The notes under the pieces: generated by a model
Databases searched by the model: none
What the model saw: the letters and a program-made list of their open reading frames with translations, nothing else
Told to the model about the DNA's origin: nothing
NCBI GenBank assembly: GCA_003990745.1
Contig: RBNI01004242.1
Span: 1-14,394, forward strand
DNA length: 14,394 bases
From: Jimgerdemannia flammicorona
Lineage: Eukaryota; Mucoromycota; Endogonomycetes; Endogonales; Endogonaceae
Reading direction: 5' to 3'
Shown here: positions 1-8,411 of the stretch, piece by piece
Numbering within the stretch: position 1 is the stretch's first letter
Layout of the letters: each line of letters begins with the position of its first letter
Made by a program: the position numbers and the translations under genes

Positions 1-27
1 AAAAAAAAAAGAAAAAGAAAAAAAAAA
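1..27. repeat. A-rich simple tract at the left edge
   Basis: Only A except for G at 11 and 17. On the minus (coding) strand of the tricalbin gene it is a T-rich tract a dozen bases into the intron after exon 4, so it is probably intronic polypyrimidine sequence. Confidence 0.8.
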
Positions 28-1874
28 GCATAATAATACCGATTTGAACAGCGCCACTCATTATGGCTTCGACGTCAACAGTGAATACGTTAGGGGCATA
101 CATCATAGGTCGCAAGGTGGCGTGGACTTGATCGCGAATGAAAGGGGCCAAGCCGGGAATCTTTGTACAAACATAAGAGGTCATGGAATAATCAAGATGA
201 GAGGGTGGGATGAACGTGAAACAGCAACAGAATCCAGCAAACATTATACTAAAATTCACAACCCCAAACATCAACTATACTCACGATGTTGATATCGAAA
301 CCTAACGTCTCACCACCAACGGGCTTCAAGGAGTAGTCGAAAGTGGGTTCCGATAGGAAACTCGCTTCGAGTGTTTTCACGTGCGGGAACTGACTCATTA
401 ACTTGAAGCGAAGCTGTATGTGGCCGCTGAACGCCATGTCCTCAAGCAAGATGGGCATACCCGCTCCAACGAACCCTTTGCCGACGCGAATCATGAGGAC
501 AATCTTGGGATTCACTTTATTCTGAAGTTCGCGGCGGGTGAGGTCGAGGATATCGTTCGGAGTAAAAGAGAAACGCCAGTCCATAACCTTGATCGTGGAT
601 GAAAACATAAACGGGGTGGTCAGTAAGCCTTGATAGGTAAGGATCAGGACTATAAGTGAGCAATGGGACTCACCACCACGTCCGGCTCCGTTTTGGGATA
701 CGATCTGACGCTTTCGATTCTCGGTGGCTTTGTACCCAAAGTGAAAGTGGTTAACCTGATGCTATCCAAAAAAGCGGGAGTACTCTCGGACAACACTTGA
801 TCAACGGTCTGGATGATGCTTGCGGACAAGACAGGCTCATATATGAGCCAGAATCGAGACAGGAAGGTATTGATCCAGTCAGCAGATTCCTCCTCAGTCT
901 CGATGCGTACTTTGGCAACCTCACGCTGCAGGTCATCGCGGACGTTGCGGCGAAGACGGCGGATAGAGGTTTGATAGTAGGTAGCTGATGGGTATATCCA
1001 CAACATTTAAGAGAACTGTCAGTAGATATTCGAAAATGCTCGCTTCAACGGAGAAGAATCCACCATCGCACAAAACCGACGATGATCCATGGGCGAGATT
1101 TTCCAGCACAAGGTGCAGTATGACGTCCACCAAATATTCCCCGCTTAGGTGGCACATAAACACAATAGGCCAAACTCGCTCGTCCCCACCCACCTTCCTT
1201 TAAATAGATTCGTCTCATACCTTTCGAACTTCTGCGCATGTGTTGTGTACAAAATCACAATTAGCCCTATATGAAAACTCACCGAGAAAAGCGCCGATCA
1301 CCAAGCAGGCACCTAGCCCACCTCCAAATCTGGCAATCACCCAAGTAAAAATGACGGTAATAATGAAGGCGCCGGCGTTATGCCACCACTCTCCATAGTA
1401 AGCCTCGTTCAGGAAATCGGCGAGCATGTCGGTCTCACGTTTGGCGATAAACTCCTCTTCGTCGCCTTGCTTCTTCGGACCAGAGAATGCCGTCCAACCA
1501 ACCTTGTACCAGTCAGGGAGTATGCCACCAGGGTGTACGGGATAACTTCCGGGAACTTTTGTTGGCGTCGTCGGGGTTGCAGACGCGGATGTTGAGGAAC
1601 TTTCCACGGTCGCGGAAGCATTCGTAGGCTTAGCTTGCGCCTGGCTTACAGCCTTCGCGACATCGTTCGCGTCGGAATTCAACAGTTCGGTGACAATGCC
1701 TGTGGTCTTTTTGTCGCTTTGGAGCACACCAGGGGCAACGGTGGCCAGAGCCTGGGCCTTCTTCGCTTCGGGAGAAGCATTCTCGTCGAACGTGTATGTT
1801 GTTGTGGCGGAGTTTTGTTCGATATTTTGGTTCAGCTTGTCGAAGACCTGGACGTTTGGGTCCGGTTCGGACAT
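1..1874 (-). CDS. TCB: Tricalbin (extended synaptotagmin-like) ER-plasma membrane tether, N-terminal part, 4 exons visible
   Basis: Proposed exons on the minus strand are 1874-1283, 984-674, 587-285 and 160-about 40; the gene continues off the left edge. The introns start GTGAGT in the first three cases and end CAG, AAG, AAG; joined phases keep one frame for about 442 residues. Residues 1-110 are Ser/Thr/Ala-rich and probably disordered. A WWHNAGAF...ARFGGGLGAC stretch (about 165-198) is the hydrophobic ER hairpin. It is followed by TYYQTSIRRLRRN, a basic segment, and by an SMP lipid-transfer domain (about 230-435) with motifs SADWINTFL, VMDWRFSFTPND, VEDMAFSG-like LEDMAFSG, GGETLGFDIN and IPGLAPFIRDQVHA. 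The C2 domains expected in the family would lie outside the window. Family members tether cortical ER to the plasma membrane and move lipids; that role is known from yeast and inferred here. The last donor (about position 40, GTATTA) is the least certain boundary. Start chosen at 1874 because it is the first ATG of the open frame. Confidence 0.92.
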
Positions 1875-2065
1875 TTTAATTTCTAGGGTGTGGGAGGAGG
1901 AAAGGCCATGACGAAAAGCAAAACGCCATCGAATTTATACGTGCCGGTGTGATCGGTGGGCGCAACGCCCACCATCCCACCAACCATCCCACCAACCACG
2001 CACCGATGCGTTCTAGACTGCTCGTACCCTGTGCGACGCGCTCGTCCCCAAACAAATAAACCCGA
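1875..2065. promoter_or_regulatory. Shared divergent promoter between tricalbin and XRCC2-like genes
   Basis: The 191 bp between the two start codons must hold both promoters and 5' leaders. It contains a perfect hairpin with 8-bp arms, GGTGGGCG at 1955-1962 and CGCCCACC at 1966-1973, with a 3-nt loop. It runs into two exact copies of the 12-mer CCATCCCACCAA (1972-1995). A GACGCG sequence lies near 2034-2040, close to the XRCC2-like start, and resembles the core of cell-cycle MluI boxes, but one such hit is weak evidence. No clear TATA box is seen. Confidence 0.6.
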
Positions 2066-3473
2066 ATGGAACAAGCCGTTCAAGGGGCCCCAAGGAGCAG
2101 CGGAACGGCCCTTCGCCTGCCTGTTCCGATCGATCTGGTGATTGCTCCAGACATTCCAGACATGCAGCGCCTGCTGGCCGATATCCGCGCCGAGTGCTCC
2201 CTCGACGTATGTACATTAATATGATACGCGTTTAAGTAGTTGCGCACTTAAGTAGTTGCGCATCGCATCCGAATACTCTTGTTGATTTGATCTCCGACAC
2301 TCTTGCTAGCTATTCACCGCTATCCATGCGAACCACACTAGCATTCCATTCTATCTTAACTGCCTTGACGACGCCATCGTCACAGCCCTGAACCCTGGCC
2401 AAGCCGTCGATATCCACGGACCCGCCTGTTCGGGCAAGACCGCGGTGTTATCCTTCATCATCATGACCACGCTGATCCCGCCTGCGTGGGAGTTGGAAAT
2501 GTTAGCCTCGTTGCCCGCTGACGTTGCCGACGGCTCTGCACCGAAGAGAACCATCAGTGTCCACCTTGGTGGTCGTAACGCGAGCGTTGCGTTCTTTGAT
2601 CTGGACGGCCGCCTTTCTGTACGACGATTGTACGCGTCGGTCCGCCAGCACCTGGAGCGACGCGTCGCAGAAACACGAAACGAACTGCTTGAGCAGTCAC
2701 AAGACCTCTTTAAGGCACCCACACCCAACGCGTACCACACCGTCACCCTCCGCTGCCTTCGGAATCTCCACATCTTCCGCCCAACTTCTTCCGCCTCCTT
2801 CCTCGCTACTGTTCAATCCTTACCGGCTTATTTCCAGACCCACTCTTCAGAACATTTCGCATTCGTCATGCTCGATTCAACTTCCGCGTTTTTCTGGCAA
2901 GACCGTGCGGAGTTTTCAACCTCATCCTCCGCATCGTCACCCATCTCCCTCGCGTCCTCCACCGCCAATCTATATGCCCGACATATCACAACCCACCTGA
3001 CTCGCCTCGCCAGACAATGGGGCTGCTGTGTGCTTACCACGAGCTGGAATCTCGCTGCCTTTTCATCCCTCAATCGGGGGTGCTCACCGTCTTACCCACC
3101 AGACCTGACATATCGCCCCTCTGACTTACCACCAACCTGGGCTCGATTTTTCAACTACCGGTTCGTATTGGCACGGCGAAACTTGCAGCAGTACGGATCA
3201 ATCGCGGGTGGAGATTTGCAGGCAATCAGGGGTCAGGAAGAAGCGGATGACGAGAGGATCATGGAAAGCAGTGTTACTCGTGCCGCTGGGCAGAGTGCAG
3301 CGACGAGAAGGGGTAGGGCAGTACGGGAAGGGGTTGTGATTGGAAGATTGGTAGTACCTCATGGGAACGAGGAGCGTGGGACGACAAACAAGGCAGGAGC
3401 AGAAGCAGAGATCATGGGCAGCGGGTTGTTTGAGTTCAATGTTACGGCTGACGTTGTAGGTGATCGAGCGTAG
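2066..3473 (+). CDS. XRCC2: XRCC2-like RAD51 paralog (RecA-fold homologous recombination protein), 2 exons
   Basis: Exons 2066-2206 and 2310-3473 join in phase 0 through a 103-bp intron (GTATGT donor, GCTAG acceptor, CTCCGAC as likely branch region), giving 434 residues. Walker A is GPACSGKT at about 84-91. The Walker B-like strand is FVMLDSTSAFFW with Asp near 236, directly comparable to the LDSLSAFYW block of XRCC2. A further strand, CCVLTTSWN (about 286-294), and LTYRPSDLPPTWARFFNYR match the XRCC2 segment carrying DYRP and a conserved Trp. The C-terminal SGLFEFNVT resembles the end of animal XRCC2. XRCC2 acts with RAD51D in strand exchange in the nucleus; fission yeast Rlp1 is a known fungal relative. 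The protein is longer than human XRCC2 (280 aa) because of a 47-residue N-terminal exon, a Ser-rich insert after Walker B (about 248-266) and a charged C-terminal insert (about 350-410). The ATG at 2066 starts the only exon that splices in phase to the Walker A exon. Confidence 0.85.
2232..2263. repeat. 16-bp tandem duplication inside the XRCC2-like intron
   Basis: TTAAGTAGTTGCGCAC (2232-2247) is followed at once by TTAAGTAGTTGCGCAT (2248-2263), differing only in the last base. It lies wholly within the intron and so does not affect the protein. An ACGCGT hexamer (2226-2231) sits just upstream. Confidence 0.9.
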
Positions 3474-3932
3474 GCATTCTTTCAACACGATTAGCACGAG
3501 TAATTGGGGCACAATTGCTTGAGATGTAAATTACGATTTCCCATCATTATAATGCAGGGAGAATGCAACCAAGGCTATAGCCTCCATTGATGTCGTTTGC
3601 TTCACACCAGCCAAAAGCATGAAAGTCCATGAAGAATATAATAGTCAGCCATCTAACGAGAAGTCGAAAGTAGAACACAATGAGGATGATGTGTCTATTG
3701 TTGAAAAGGGCAATTCCAACAGTGGTATATACTCTAAACGAATCGAAAATGATATATATGGAGAAGATGATCCAACCCCTCCCCTTCCTCCTCCCAAGGG
3801 AAAACAAGAGCAAAGAATATGGACATGAGAATGCATTAGGATAACAGGATGCATCCGTAACCCGTCGCGCATGCGCGCTTTCTCTTGTGCATTGCCAGAT
3901 ATCCATTCAACCAGCTCCAGTATATAATATCC
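3474..3932. other. Tail-to-tail intergenic region (3' ends of XRCC2-like and YEA4-like genes)
   Basis: The two genes converge here, so this 459-bp stretch should hold both 3' untranslated regions and polyadenylation sites. It is more AT-rich than the flanking exons, with runs such as ATTATAATG near 3546-3554 and TATATAATAT near 3921-3930. An open frame of 69 codons on the plus strand (3619-3828, ATG to TGA) encodes a hydrophilic Lys/Glu/Asn-rich peptide ending in a Pro-rich segment. I saw no family resemblance, intron or codon pattern supporting it, so I do not call it a gene. Confidence 0.6.
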
Positions 3933-6037
3933 TCATTGTCCCTCTTTCCGCTTCTCCACCGCAACATTCTTTGCCGGAGTCTTGCTTCCACCAGTGACAT
4001 ACAAGACAGTTCCCAAGAACACAAGAGCAGTGCCCGCGGCGGTTGCTGATGAGAAAGCGTTATTAAACGCAATGACGGAAATTGCGAGCGAGACGAATTT
4101 ACGAAGATTCAGGACGAGGTTGAGAGTAAGAGACGTGGAACGCGCGGTCAGGCGATGGACACCAGAGATGCAAATATATCTGGATTTGAAAGAGAGTCAG
4201 ACTATAAGTGCATTGAATGAACCTATCCCAGTTCCATACTTCCCTTTGCAATTTAGCAGATTCATTTGAAGTTAACCAGAGATCCTGCACTTACTGGGTA
4301 ATCATATTCAGCGATAAGAAATACCATAACTTCGGGACAGACCATACTGTTAATGCAGCTTTGATTCCCGAGGGCAAGAGCTCGACTACGATATCGCCCA
4401 AAATCGGTACTGATCTTGTCAAATCCAACAGAGGGACCGGAGTAGATGTATTGACAACGTGCAGTTGTGCAATGATGTCGCGACGGAAGATTAGGAAACA
4501 AGGAAGGGCGAAAAAATGCTTTTTGATGAGGGATAGGTAAATATTGAAAAGAATTCGTCAGAATACAATAAGCGGTATATGGTCTAAAGACTGTGGAATA
4601 GCCAACAAAGCATGTCCACTCTAACGCAAGTGTATACATTACTTTACGGACCATCTTACCAAATAAAAGAGCCCTTCTCTCCAATTATCTTTGCCATATG
4701 TCCTGTAGGTCTCTTCCTGGTATAATCCCATTGCCGCGGAGAGGATCATAGCCACCACCAGTAAAGTGATACCTAGCGAGTACTCACTGAGCGTCGCAGC
4801 GTCATCAACGGGGTTGCTATTTTTTGCTTTCGCTGGTCCTGCAGAGGAAAGGGTGGCCATGATAACGCCGAAAGTGACAAGAAGAACGGCGCTAACTTGG
4901 GAAACTGTATACCTAACGAAACAGTAGAGTGCGTTTTGGAACCAGTCATTTTAAAGATCAATTTCCCAGCTCTCTCCTATCGCATACCAGAGGTCTTGCT
5001 CAAACTCCCACAACGATACATACCTCTTATTCAACACAAACCATCCCATTGCCATATTAACAATTAAGCCTCCGCTTCGAAACACGATATGCAACGGGAC
5101 CGAGATATGGTACGCCAGTGCAGCATTATTCAGCACCGAGACGGAGAAAAAAAAAAGCACGAGGATAGCCCAACGGTACCATGGGATCGAGCGGGTTTTG
5201 AGTGAGGGTAAGATGCGAGGCCACCACCATGTTGAGTTGGGAGAGGGCCAAACGACAAAGTGGAAGAGGCCTTCGAAGGCGACAAAGGTGAATTGGGCGA
5301 AGGTGATAAGATGGCCTGTGGCGTGTAGGAAAAAAGAAAAAGAAAAAATGCGCCAGGCGTGAGGTCAGAATATTGTAATGTCTGGAACATGTGTTGCGGT
5401 GGCTTAGATGACCCAATTTCCATGCTCCATTCCTGAAATAAGTCTTGCGGGTTGGCGTATCCCTTCAGCCCAAGAAGCCTTCCATTTTCCAACTGGAACA
5501 CGACGTAGTTCGCCGTGTAATTCTGGCTGCTTTTGTGCCCAAATCGTGTCTATGGGATCGATACCAATACGTGTACGAAAGCACACTCAGTCCTTAGACC
5601 GCAGAGAGAATTATACGGCATCTACTTGCCGCTTTTTGGCGCGTTGCTGGGTAGAATAAGAAGAAGGTGGTGGGATTTGTATTGAATGGTGGAGATCAAC
5701 CTGAGATTTCGGTCGGATCCAACTTTACAGTGACCATGAAGCCGCCGCCTGCATCTCTCAGTCCTTCGGTTGTCGTATAAGATAGCGGTGTTGTCGTGCA
5801 TTCTTCAACAACTAAGTGAATATTGCCCAATGCTCACCTGACCAACACCTCCAGCGCAAACACGTTGCTGCAGCAGCCACCAAAGATGAGCGAGCCGATC
5901 AGTAGCCACTCTCCCAGACCAATTTGGAAGGTGGCCAGCATCCAATCTTGAAACGATGCCGATGGGATGGCCAGAGGTTTGGCGGTATCTGCGTTTGCGG
6001 TCGCGGCATCAGTTGTTCGTTGGTTTGTCTGAGACAT
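3933..6037 (-). CDS. YEA4: YEA4/SLC35B4-type UDP-N-acetylglucosamine transporter, 6 exons with a 20-nt microexon
   Basis: Proposed exons on the minus strand: 6037-5838, 5432-5413, 5315-5024, 4912-4660, 4518-4295 and 4179-3933. Total is 1236 nt: 411 residues plus TGA, with every phase closing. Most donors are strong (GTGAGC, GTATGT, GTAAGA, GTAAGT); all acceptors are AG. Family landmarks in order: IFGGCCSNVFALEVL (about 51-65), GHLITFAQFTFVA (about 74-86), VSVLNNAALAYHISVPLHI, FRSGGLIVNMAMGW, the LGITLL...AAMGLYQEETYRTYGK block, YFLSLNMITQYICISGVHR and LNLVLNLRKFVSLAISV. These match human SLC35B4 block by block, with roughly ten membrane segments expected. Yeast Yea4 carries UDP-GlcNAc into the ER and supports chitin synthesis; the same role is inferred. 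The protein is longer than SLC35B4 (331 aa) through a polar N-terminus and larger loops. The frame is also open upstream to an ATG at 6229; the start at 6037 is chosen because the upstream part encodes a simple Arg-Gly-His repeat. Confidence 0.9.
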
Positions 6038-6296
6038 GAGGAAGATGGTTGGAGTTGGGAGTTGAATGTCAACCTTATAAATATCTAATTCTGGCGATAA
6101 CGTGACTCGGAAATGCGTCATCTTCAGCTCCGCGACATATGTTGCGTAACGACGTCCACGATGACCGCGATGACCGCGATGACTGCGATGACCGCGATGA
6201 CCACGTTTAAAGATATCAACACAGCCCACATTTTATTGCAATCACCGGTACAAATGTACATGAAGATTTTTGGAAAGGCATCCATGACAAGCAAAG
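6038..6296 (-). promoter_or_regulatory. YEA4-like upstream region / F-box gene 3' flank
   Basis: These 259 bp separate two genes that run head to tail on the minus strand. The stretch holds the F-box gene's 3' end and the transporter's promoter and leader. Besides the 9-bp minisatellite described separately, it has GATGACGCATTTCC-like sequence on the minus strand (near 6110-6122), which resembles an ATF/CREB half site. This is one weak match. An AT-rich patch with CTTATAAATATC (6073-6084) lies about 40 bp upstream of the chosen transporter ATG and could serve as a TATA-like element in either direction. Confidence 0.4.
6160..6204. repeat. 9-bp minisatellite, five copies of GATGACCGC
   Basis: Units at 6160-6168, 6169-6177, 6178-6186 (T for C at base 6), 6187-6195 and 6196-6204 (A for G at base 8). 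On the minus strand, in frame with the YEA4-like start codon, the array would read as repeated Gly-His-Arg (once Ser-His-Arg). It lies about 125 bp upstream of the chosen transporter start, so it is either leader DNA or an N-terminal extension. Confidence 0.95.
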
Positions 6297-7640
6297 TTAT
6301 TTACGGTAAGCCTTCAAATGATCAGGCGGCACCATTGTATGCAAGTTGGGACAAGTTTCCACTAGGGCTTGCAGCAGCTCGCCCCTTAAACCACTACACC
6401 CCACCATATCCAAGTGCCGTAGCGCCCGTTCCACTACACCCGCATTACGCAAAATGGCCTCAATCCCATCCCCCGTCAGTTTCGGCGAGTCCCTCACTGC
6501 CAACGTGTGTAAACCCCGCCCGTACTGCACCATCGCTTTTAACCCCACATCTCCCATCTCTCCAACGCCAAACACCTCCAACGTACGTAGTGTCCTGCAG
6601 CCGCGCAATAGCGGCTCTATCGATGTCTCGATCGACAAGGTGGTACCGATGTTGTTCATACCCATGAAAGTGTTGGAGTGTGATACTGCGTTCGAGTCCA
6701 CGGCCATTACGACCAGCCGTAGGTGTTCGAGCTGCGGACAGAATCGCGGCAGCTGGCGCAAGCATTTGACCAGACTCAGACGGTGATATCCCACAATTTC
6801 GAGCGATCTTAAAGCTTGGCAACCGACGATGAGTGGTTCGATGGTCTGCCAAATGCTAACCTCTGTCAGGATCAAGGTGTGCAGAGACTGCGATCGGAAG
6901 GCGATTGTACGCGAAGTTGATAACGCCGACGAAAATTCGAGGTTGAGTCCACGGAAATGGACAGTGTGAAGATGGCGGAGCGAGGAAAGCCATCTTAAGA
7001 AGGGATGATCGCCATCAGGGAAGAACCAACGTTCCTGATCGATTACCTTGAGGCATACAAGGTGTCGTAAAAGGGAACGCTTGATAAGGGCACAAAAGAA
7101 TAAGTCCGCGCCGAGACTATCTTTGTTGAAGCCTTTGAGCTGTAGCGTGCGAATGGGTGAAACCATAGTGAGGATGGAGATGATAAGCGGTAGGATATTG
7201 GTACGGCTGAGACGATGCCTGGGCAACTGCGCGAGGTTATTGGTGCGCTCCTCTGCCCAGCCGCCGCTTATGTTCAGGCCATGCGAACCCAATGTCTGCT
7301 CCCCTTCGCCTGATAAAATGTTGAGGTTGATGACCACTTTTTGTACGTAAGAACAGTGCAAGGGAGACTTGGTGAGGAATTGGTCCATGGCTTTAAAGTG
7401 ATGGTAGATTGACTTTGCATCTCCTAGACAGTTTACGTCCAGCGTAAGGCGTTCCCACCACAGAGGTAAGGCGACGCCGTGCCAGGTGCGGCAAACGGCT
7501 GAGCAGGCCACCACGTCGCGACGTGAAAATTGTTTTACGTGTATAAATATTTCATGAAGAAGCTCTGCTGGAAGAGAGGGTGATGGTTTGCGCAGAGGAT
7601 GTAGGGATGGGGAGTGGGGGGAGTCGAGTGAGGTGGACAT
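6297..7640 (-). CDS. F-box protein with leucine-rich repeats (putative SCF ubiquitin-ligase substrate receptor)
   Basis: One uninterrupted frame of 447 residues, ATG at 7640, TAA at 6299-6297. An F-box spans about residues 22-66 (SLPAELLHEIFIHV, then SAVCRTWHGVALPLWWERL), the segment that binds Skp1 in SCF complexes. From about 155 to the end there are AMN1-like leucine-rich repeats, for example LHTLILTEVSI, LRSLEIVGYHRLS, LEHLRLVVM, LRTLEVFGVGEMGDVGL, LHTLAVRDSPKLTGDGI and LRHLDMVGCSGL. Such repeats normally recognise the ubiquitination target. The target cannot be told from sequence. It is the only intronless gene of the larger ones here. The adjacent transporter lies downstream on the same strand, 259 bp away, so co-transcription is not suggested. 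F-box/LRR genes are often numerous and fast-evolving in some fungi, so this may be one of a large family. Confidence 0.85.
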   Translation of the reverse strand: MSTSLDSPHSPSLHPLRKPSPSLPAELLHEIFIHVKQFSRRDVVACSAVCRTWHGVALPLWWERLTLDVNCLGDAKSIYHHFKAMDQFLTKSPLHCSYVQKVVINLNILSGEGEQTLGSHGLNISGGWAEERTNNLAQLPRHRLSRTNILPLIISILTMVSPIRTLQLKGFNKDSLGADLFFCALIKRSLLRHLVCLKVIDQERWFFPDGDHPFLRWLSSLRHLHTVHFRGLNLEFSSALSTSRTIAFRSQSLHTLILTEVSIWQTIEPLIVGCQALRSLEIVGYHRLSLVKCLRQLPRFCPQLEHLRLVVMAVDSNAVSHSNTFMGMNNIGTTLSIETSIEPLLRGCRTLRTLEVFGVGEMGDVGLKAMVQYGRGLHTLAVRDSPKLTGDGIEAILRNAGVVERALRHLDMVGCSGLRGELLQALVETCPNLHTMVPPDHLKAYRK

Positions 7641-7810
7641 GGTTGAGGATGTTCTTGGGAGGAAAACGTCGTAGATACGCTGTTCTGTAATCTGGGAAAT
7701 CTGTCCACTCCACGGTCACATGTTTCTACGTCACCCTCAAAAGTGGCCTCCACCAAAAAAAAACGTCAACACGCCGCCCAACCGTTCTACCCCTCCCGCA
7801 ACCAATACCA
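7641..7810. promoter_or_regulatory. Shared divergent promoter between F-box and Tom6-like genes
   Basis: The 170 bp between the two start codons serves both genes. It contains TACGTCA at 7727-7733 (minus strand TGACGTA, an ATF/CREB-like core) and an adjacent CACATG. A run of nine A residues lies at 7755-7763. No TATA box stands out. The motif assignments are by eye only. Confidence 0.45.
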
Positions 7811-7996
7811 ATGTCCGGCAAACGTCAGCTCGAACACCACAGCCAGCCCACCTCGAATTTTCTCACGCGCTTCGTGCGCAGCGAACTCCTTGCTCCCGAG
7901 AAACGTGCCGGAAACATCAATATCGCAATCTCCTTGACAGTATTCGCCTCCGCCATCGTTTTCCTTCGCAATTTCGGTGAGCAGCTCGTTGTCTAA
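7811..7996 (+). CDS. TOM6: Small single-pass membrane protein, Tom6-like (mitochondrial import complex subunit)
   Basis: A 61-residue frame, ATG at 7811, TAA at 7994-7996. The N-terminal half is polar and basic (MSGKRQLEHHSQ). It is followed by LLAPEKRAGNINIA and one hydrophobic segment, ISLTVFASAIVFLRNF (about 40-55), close to the C-terminus. This layout, a short polar N-terminus, a SPEN/APEK-like turn, one membrane helix and a tail of only a few residues, is that of fungal Tom6, which stabilises the TOM import channel in the outer mitochondrial membrane. The length fits Tom6 (about 60 aa). The sequence similarity I can judge is modest, so another small tail-anchored protein remains possible. 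It lies just before the compositional break; its CpG content is like that of the other genes, which supports it being real rather than a by-product of repeat DNA. Confidence 0.5.
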   Translation: MSGKRQLEHHSQPTSNFLTRFVRSELLAPEKRAGNINIAISLTVFASAIVFLRNFGEQLVV

Positions 7997-8360
7997 GCGC
8001 GAGGTTCTCATAAATACAAAAAAACGAATTCAGGAGGATGGGAGGGATATGTCGACAATTACAAACGTTACATTAGATCTTACAGTTCGTAGTATCTGCA
8101 TGTAAGGGCTTTTGCACTAGTAGTTCCAGAAATACTATTAAACCTGGATCTTTTTTTTTTTTTTTTTTTATTTTTTTTTTTATTTTTATAATTAAAACAT
8201 TCTTCCTGTGGATTTTTATTAAAAGAGAACTGGTCAAAACCCTTCCCCACCCCCCCATCCCTTCTCTTTAAGTACTATATCTCTATGAATCTAGGCTAGC
8301 TATTGTCCAGTAGCTCAACTATGTATATCAGATATAGTTAGTGCTCTCAAATAAATTAAA
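7997..8360. other. Gene-free transition zone with long poly-T tract
   Basis: Downstream of the Tom6-like stop there is no gene. The last CpG of the genic part is at 8088-8089. T runs of 19 (8151-8169) and 11 (8171-8181) separated by single A residues make a 37-bp T-tract (to 8187), followed by AT-rich DNA and a C-rich patch (8240-8260). The T-tract could be the A tail of a retroelement inserted on the minus strand, or a simple repeat; I saw no matching element body or target-site duplication. Confidence 0.6.
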
Positions 8361-8410
8361 TCAATTTGAATCAAATTGAATTAGAGTTTTTTCAATTTGA
8401 ATCAAATTGA
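8361..8410. repeat. Two identical 19-bp palindromes, 31-bp period
   Basis: TCAATTTGAATCAAATTGA occurs at 8361-8379 and again, exactly, at 8392-8410. Each is a perfect inverted repeat with 9-bp arms around a single A. They abut the left end of the large foldback element and may be its terminal subrepeats. Confidence 0.9.
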
Positions 8411-8411
8411 G

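Noticed and set aside
988..1203. Frames within tricalbin intron 1 on both strands, and a possible 11-nt exon near 1230
   Set aside because: Direct joining of 1283 to 984 restores the family sequence and phase; a mini-exon would break the frame.
3619..3828. 69-codon plus-strand frame between the converging genes
   Set aside because: Low-complexity hydrophilic peptide in an AT-rich intergenic region with no recognisable domain.
5130..5501. Alternative YEA4 reading with exon 2 ending in a GC-AG intron at about 5351
   Set aside because: It needs a non-consensus GC donor without the usual GCAAG context and a weaker exon 1 donor; the 20-nt microexon model uses GT-AG and fits the family spacing better.
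6113..6667. 184-codon plus-strand frame over the minisatellite and F-box 3' end
   Set aside because: It is antisense to the F-box coding region and begins in the 9-bp repeat (Met-Thr-Ala units); no motif.
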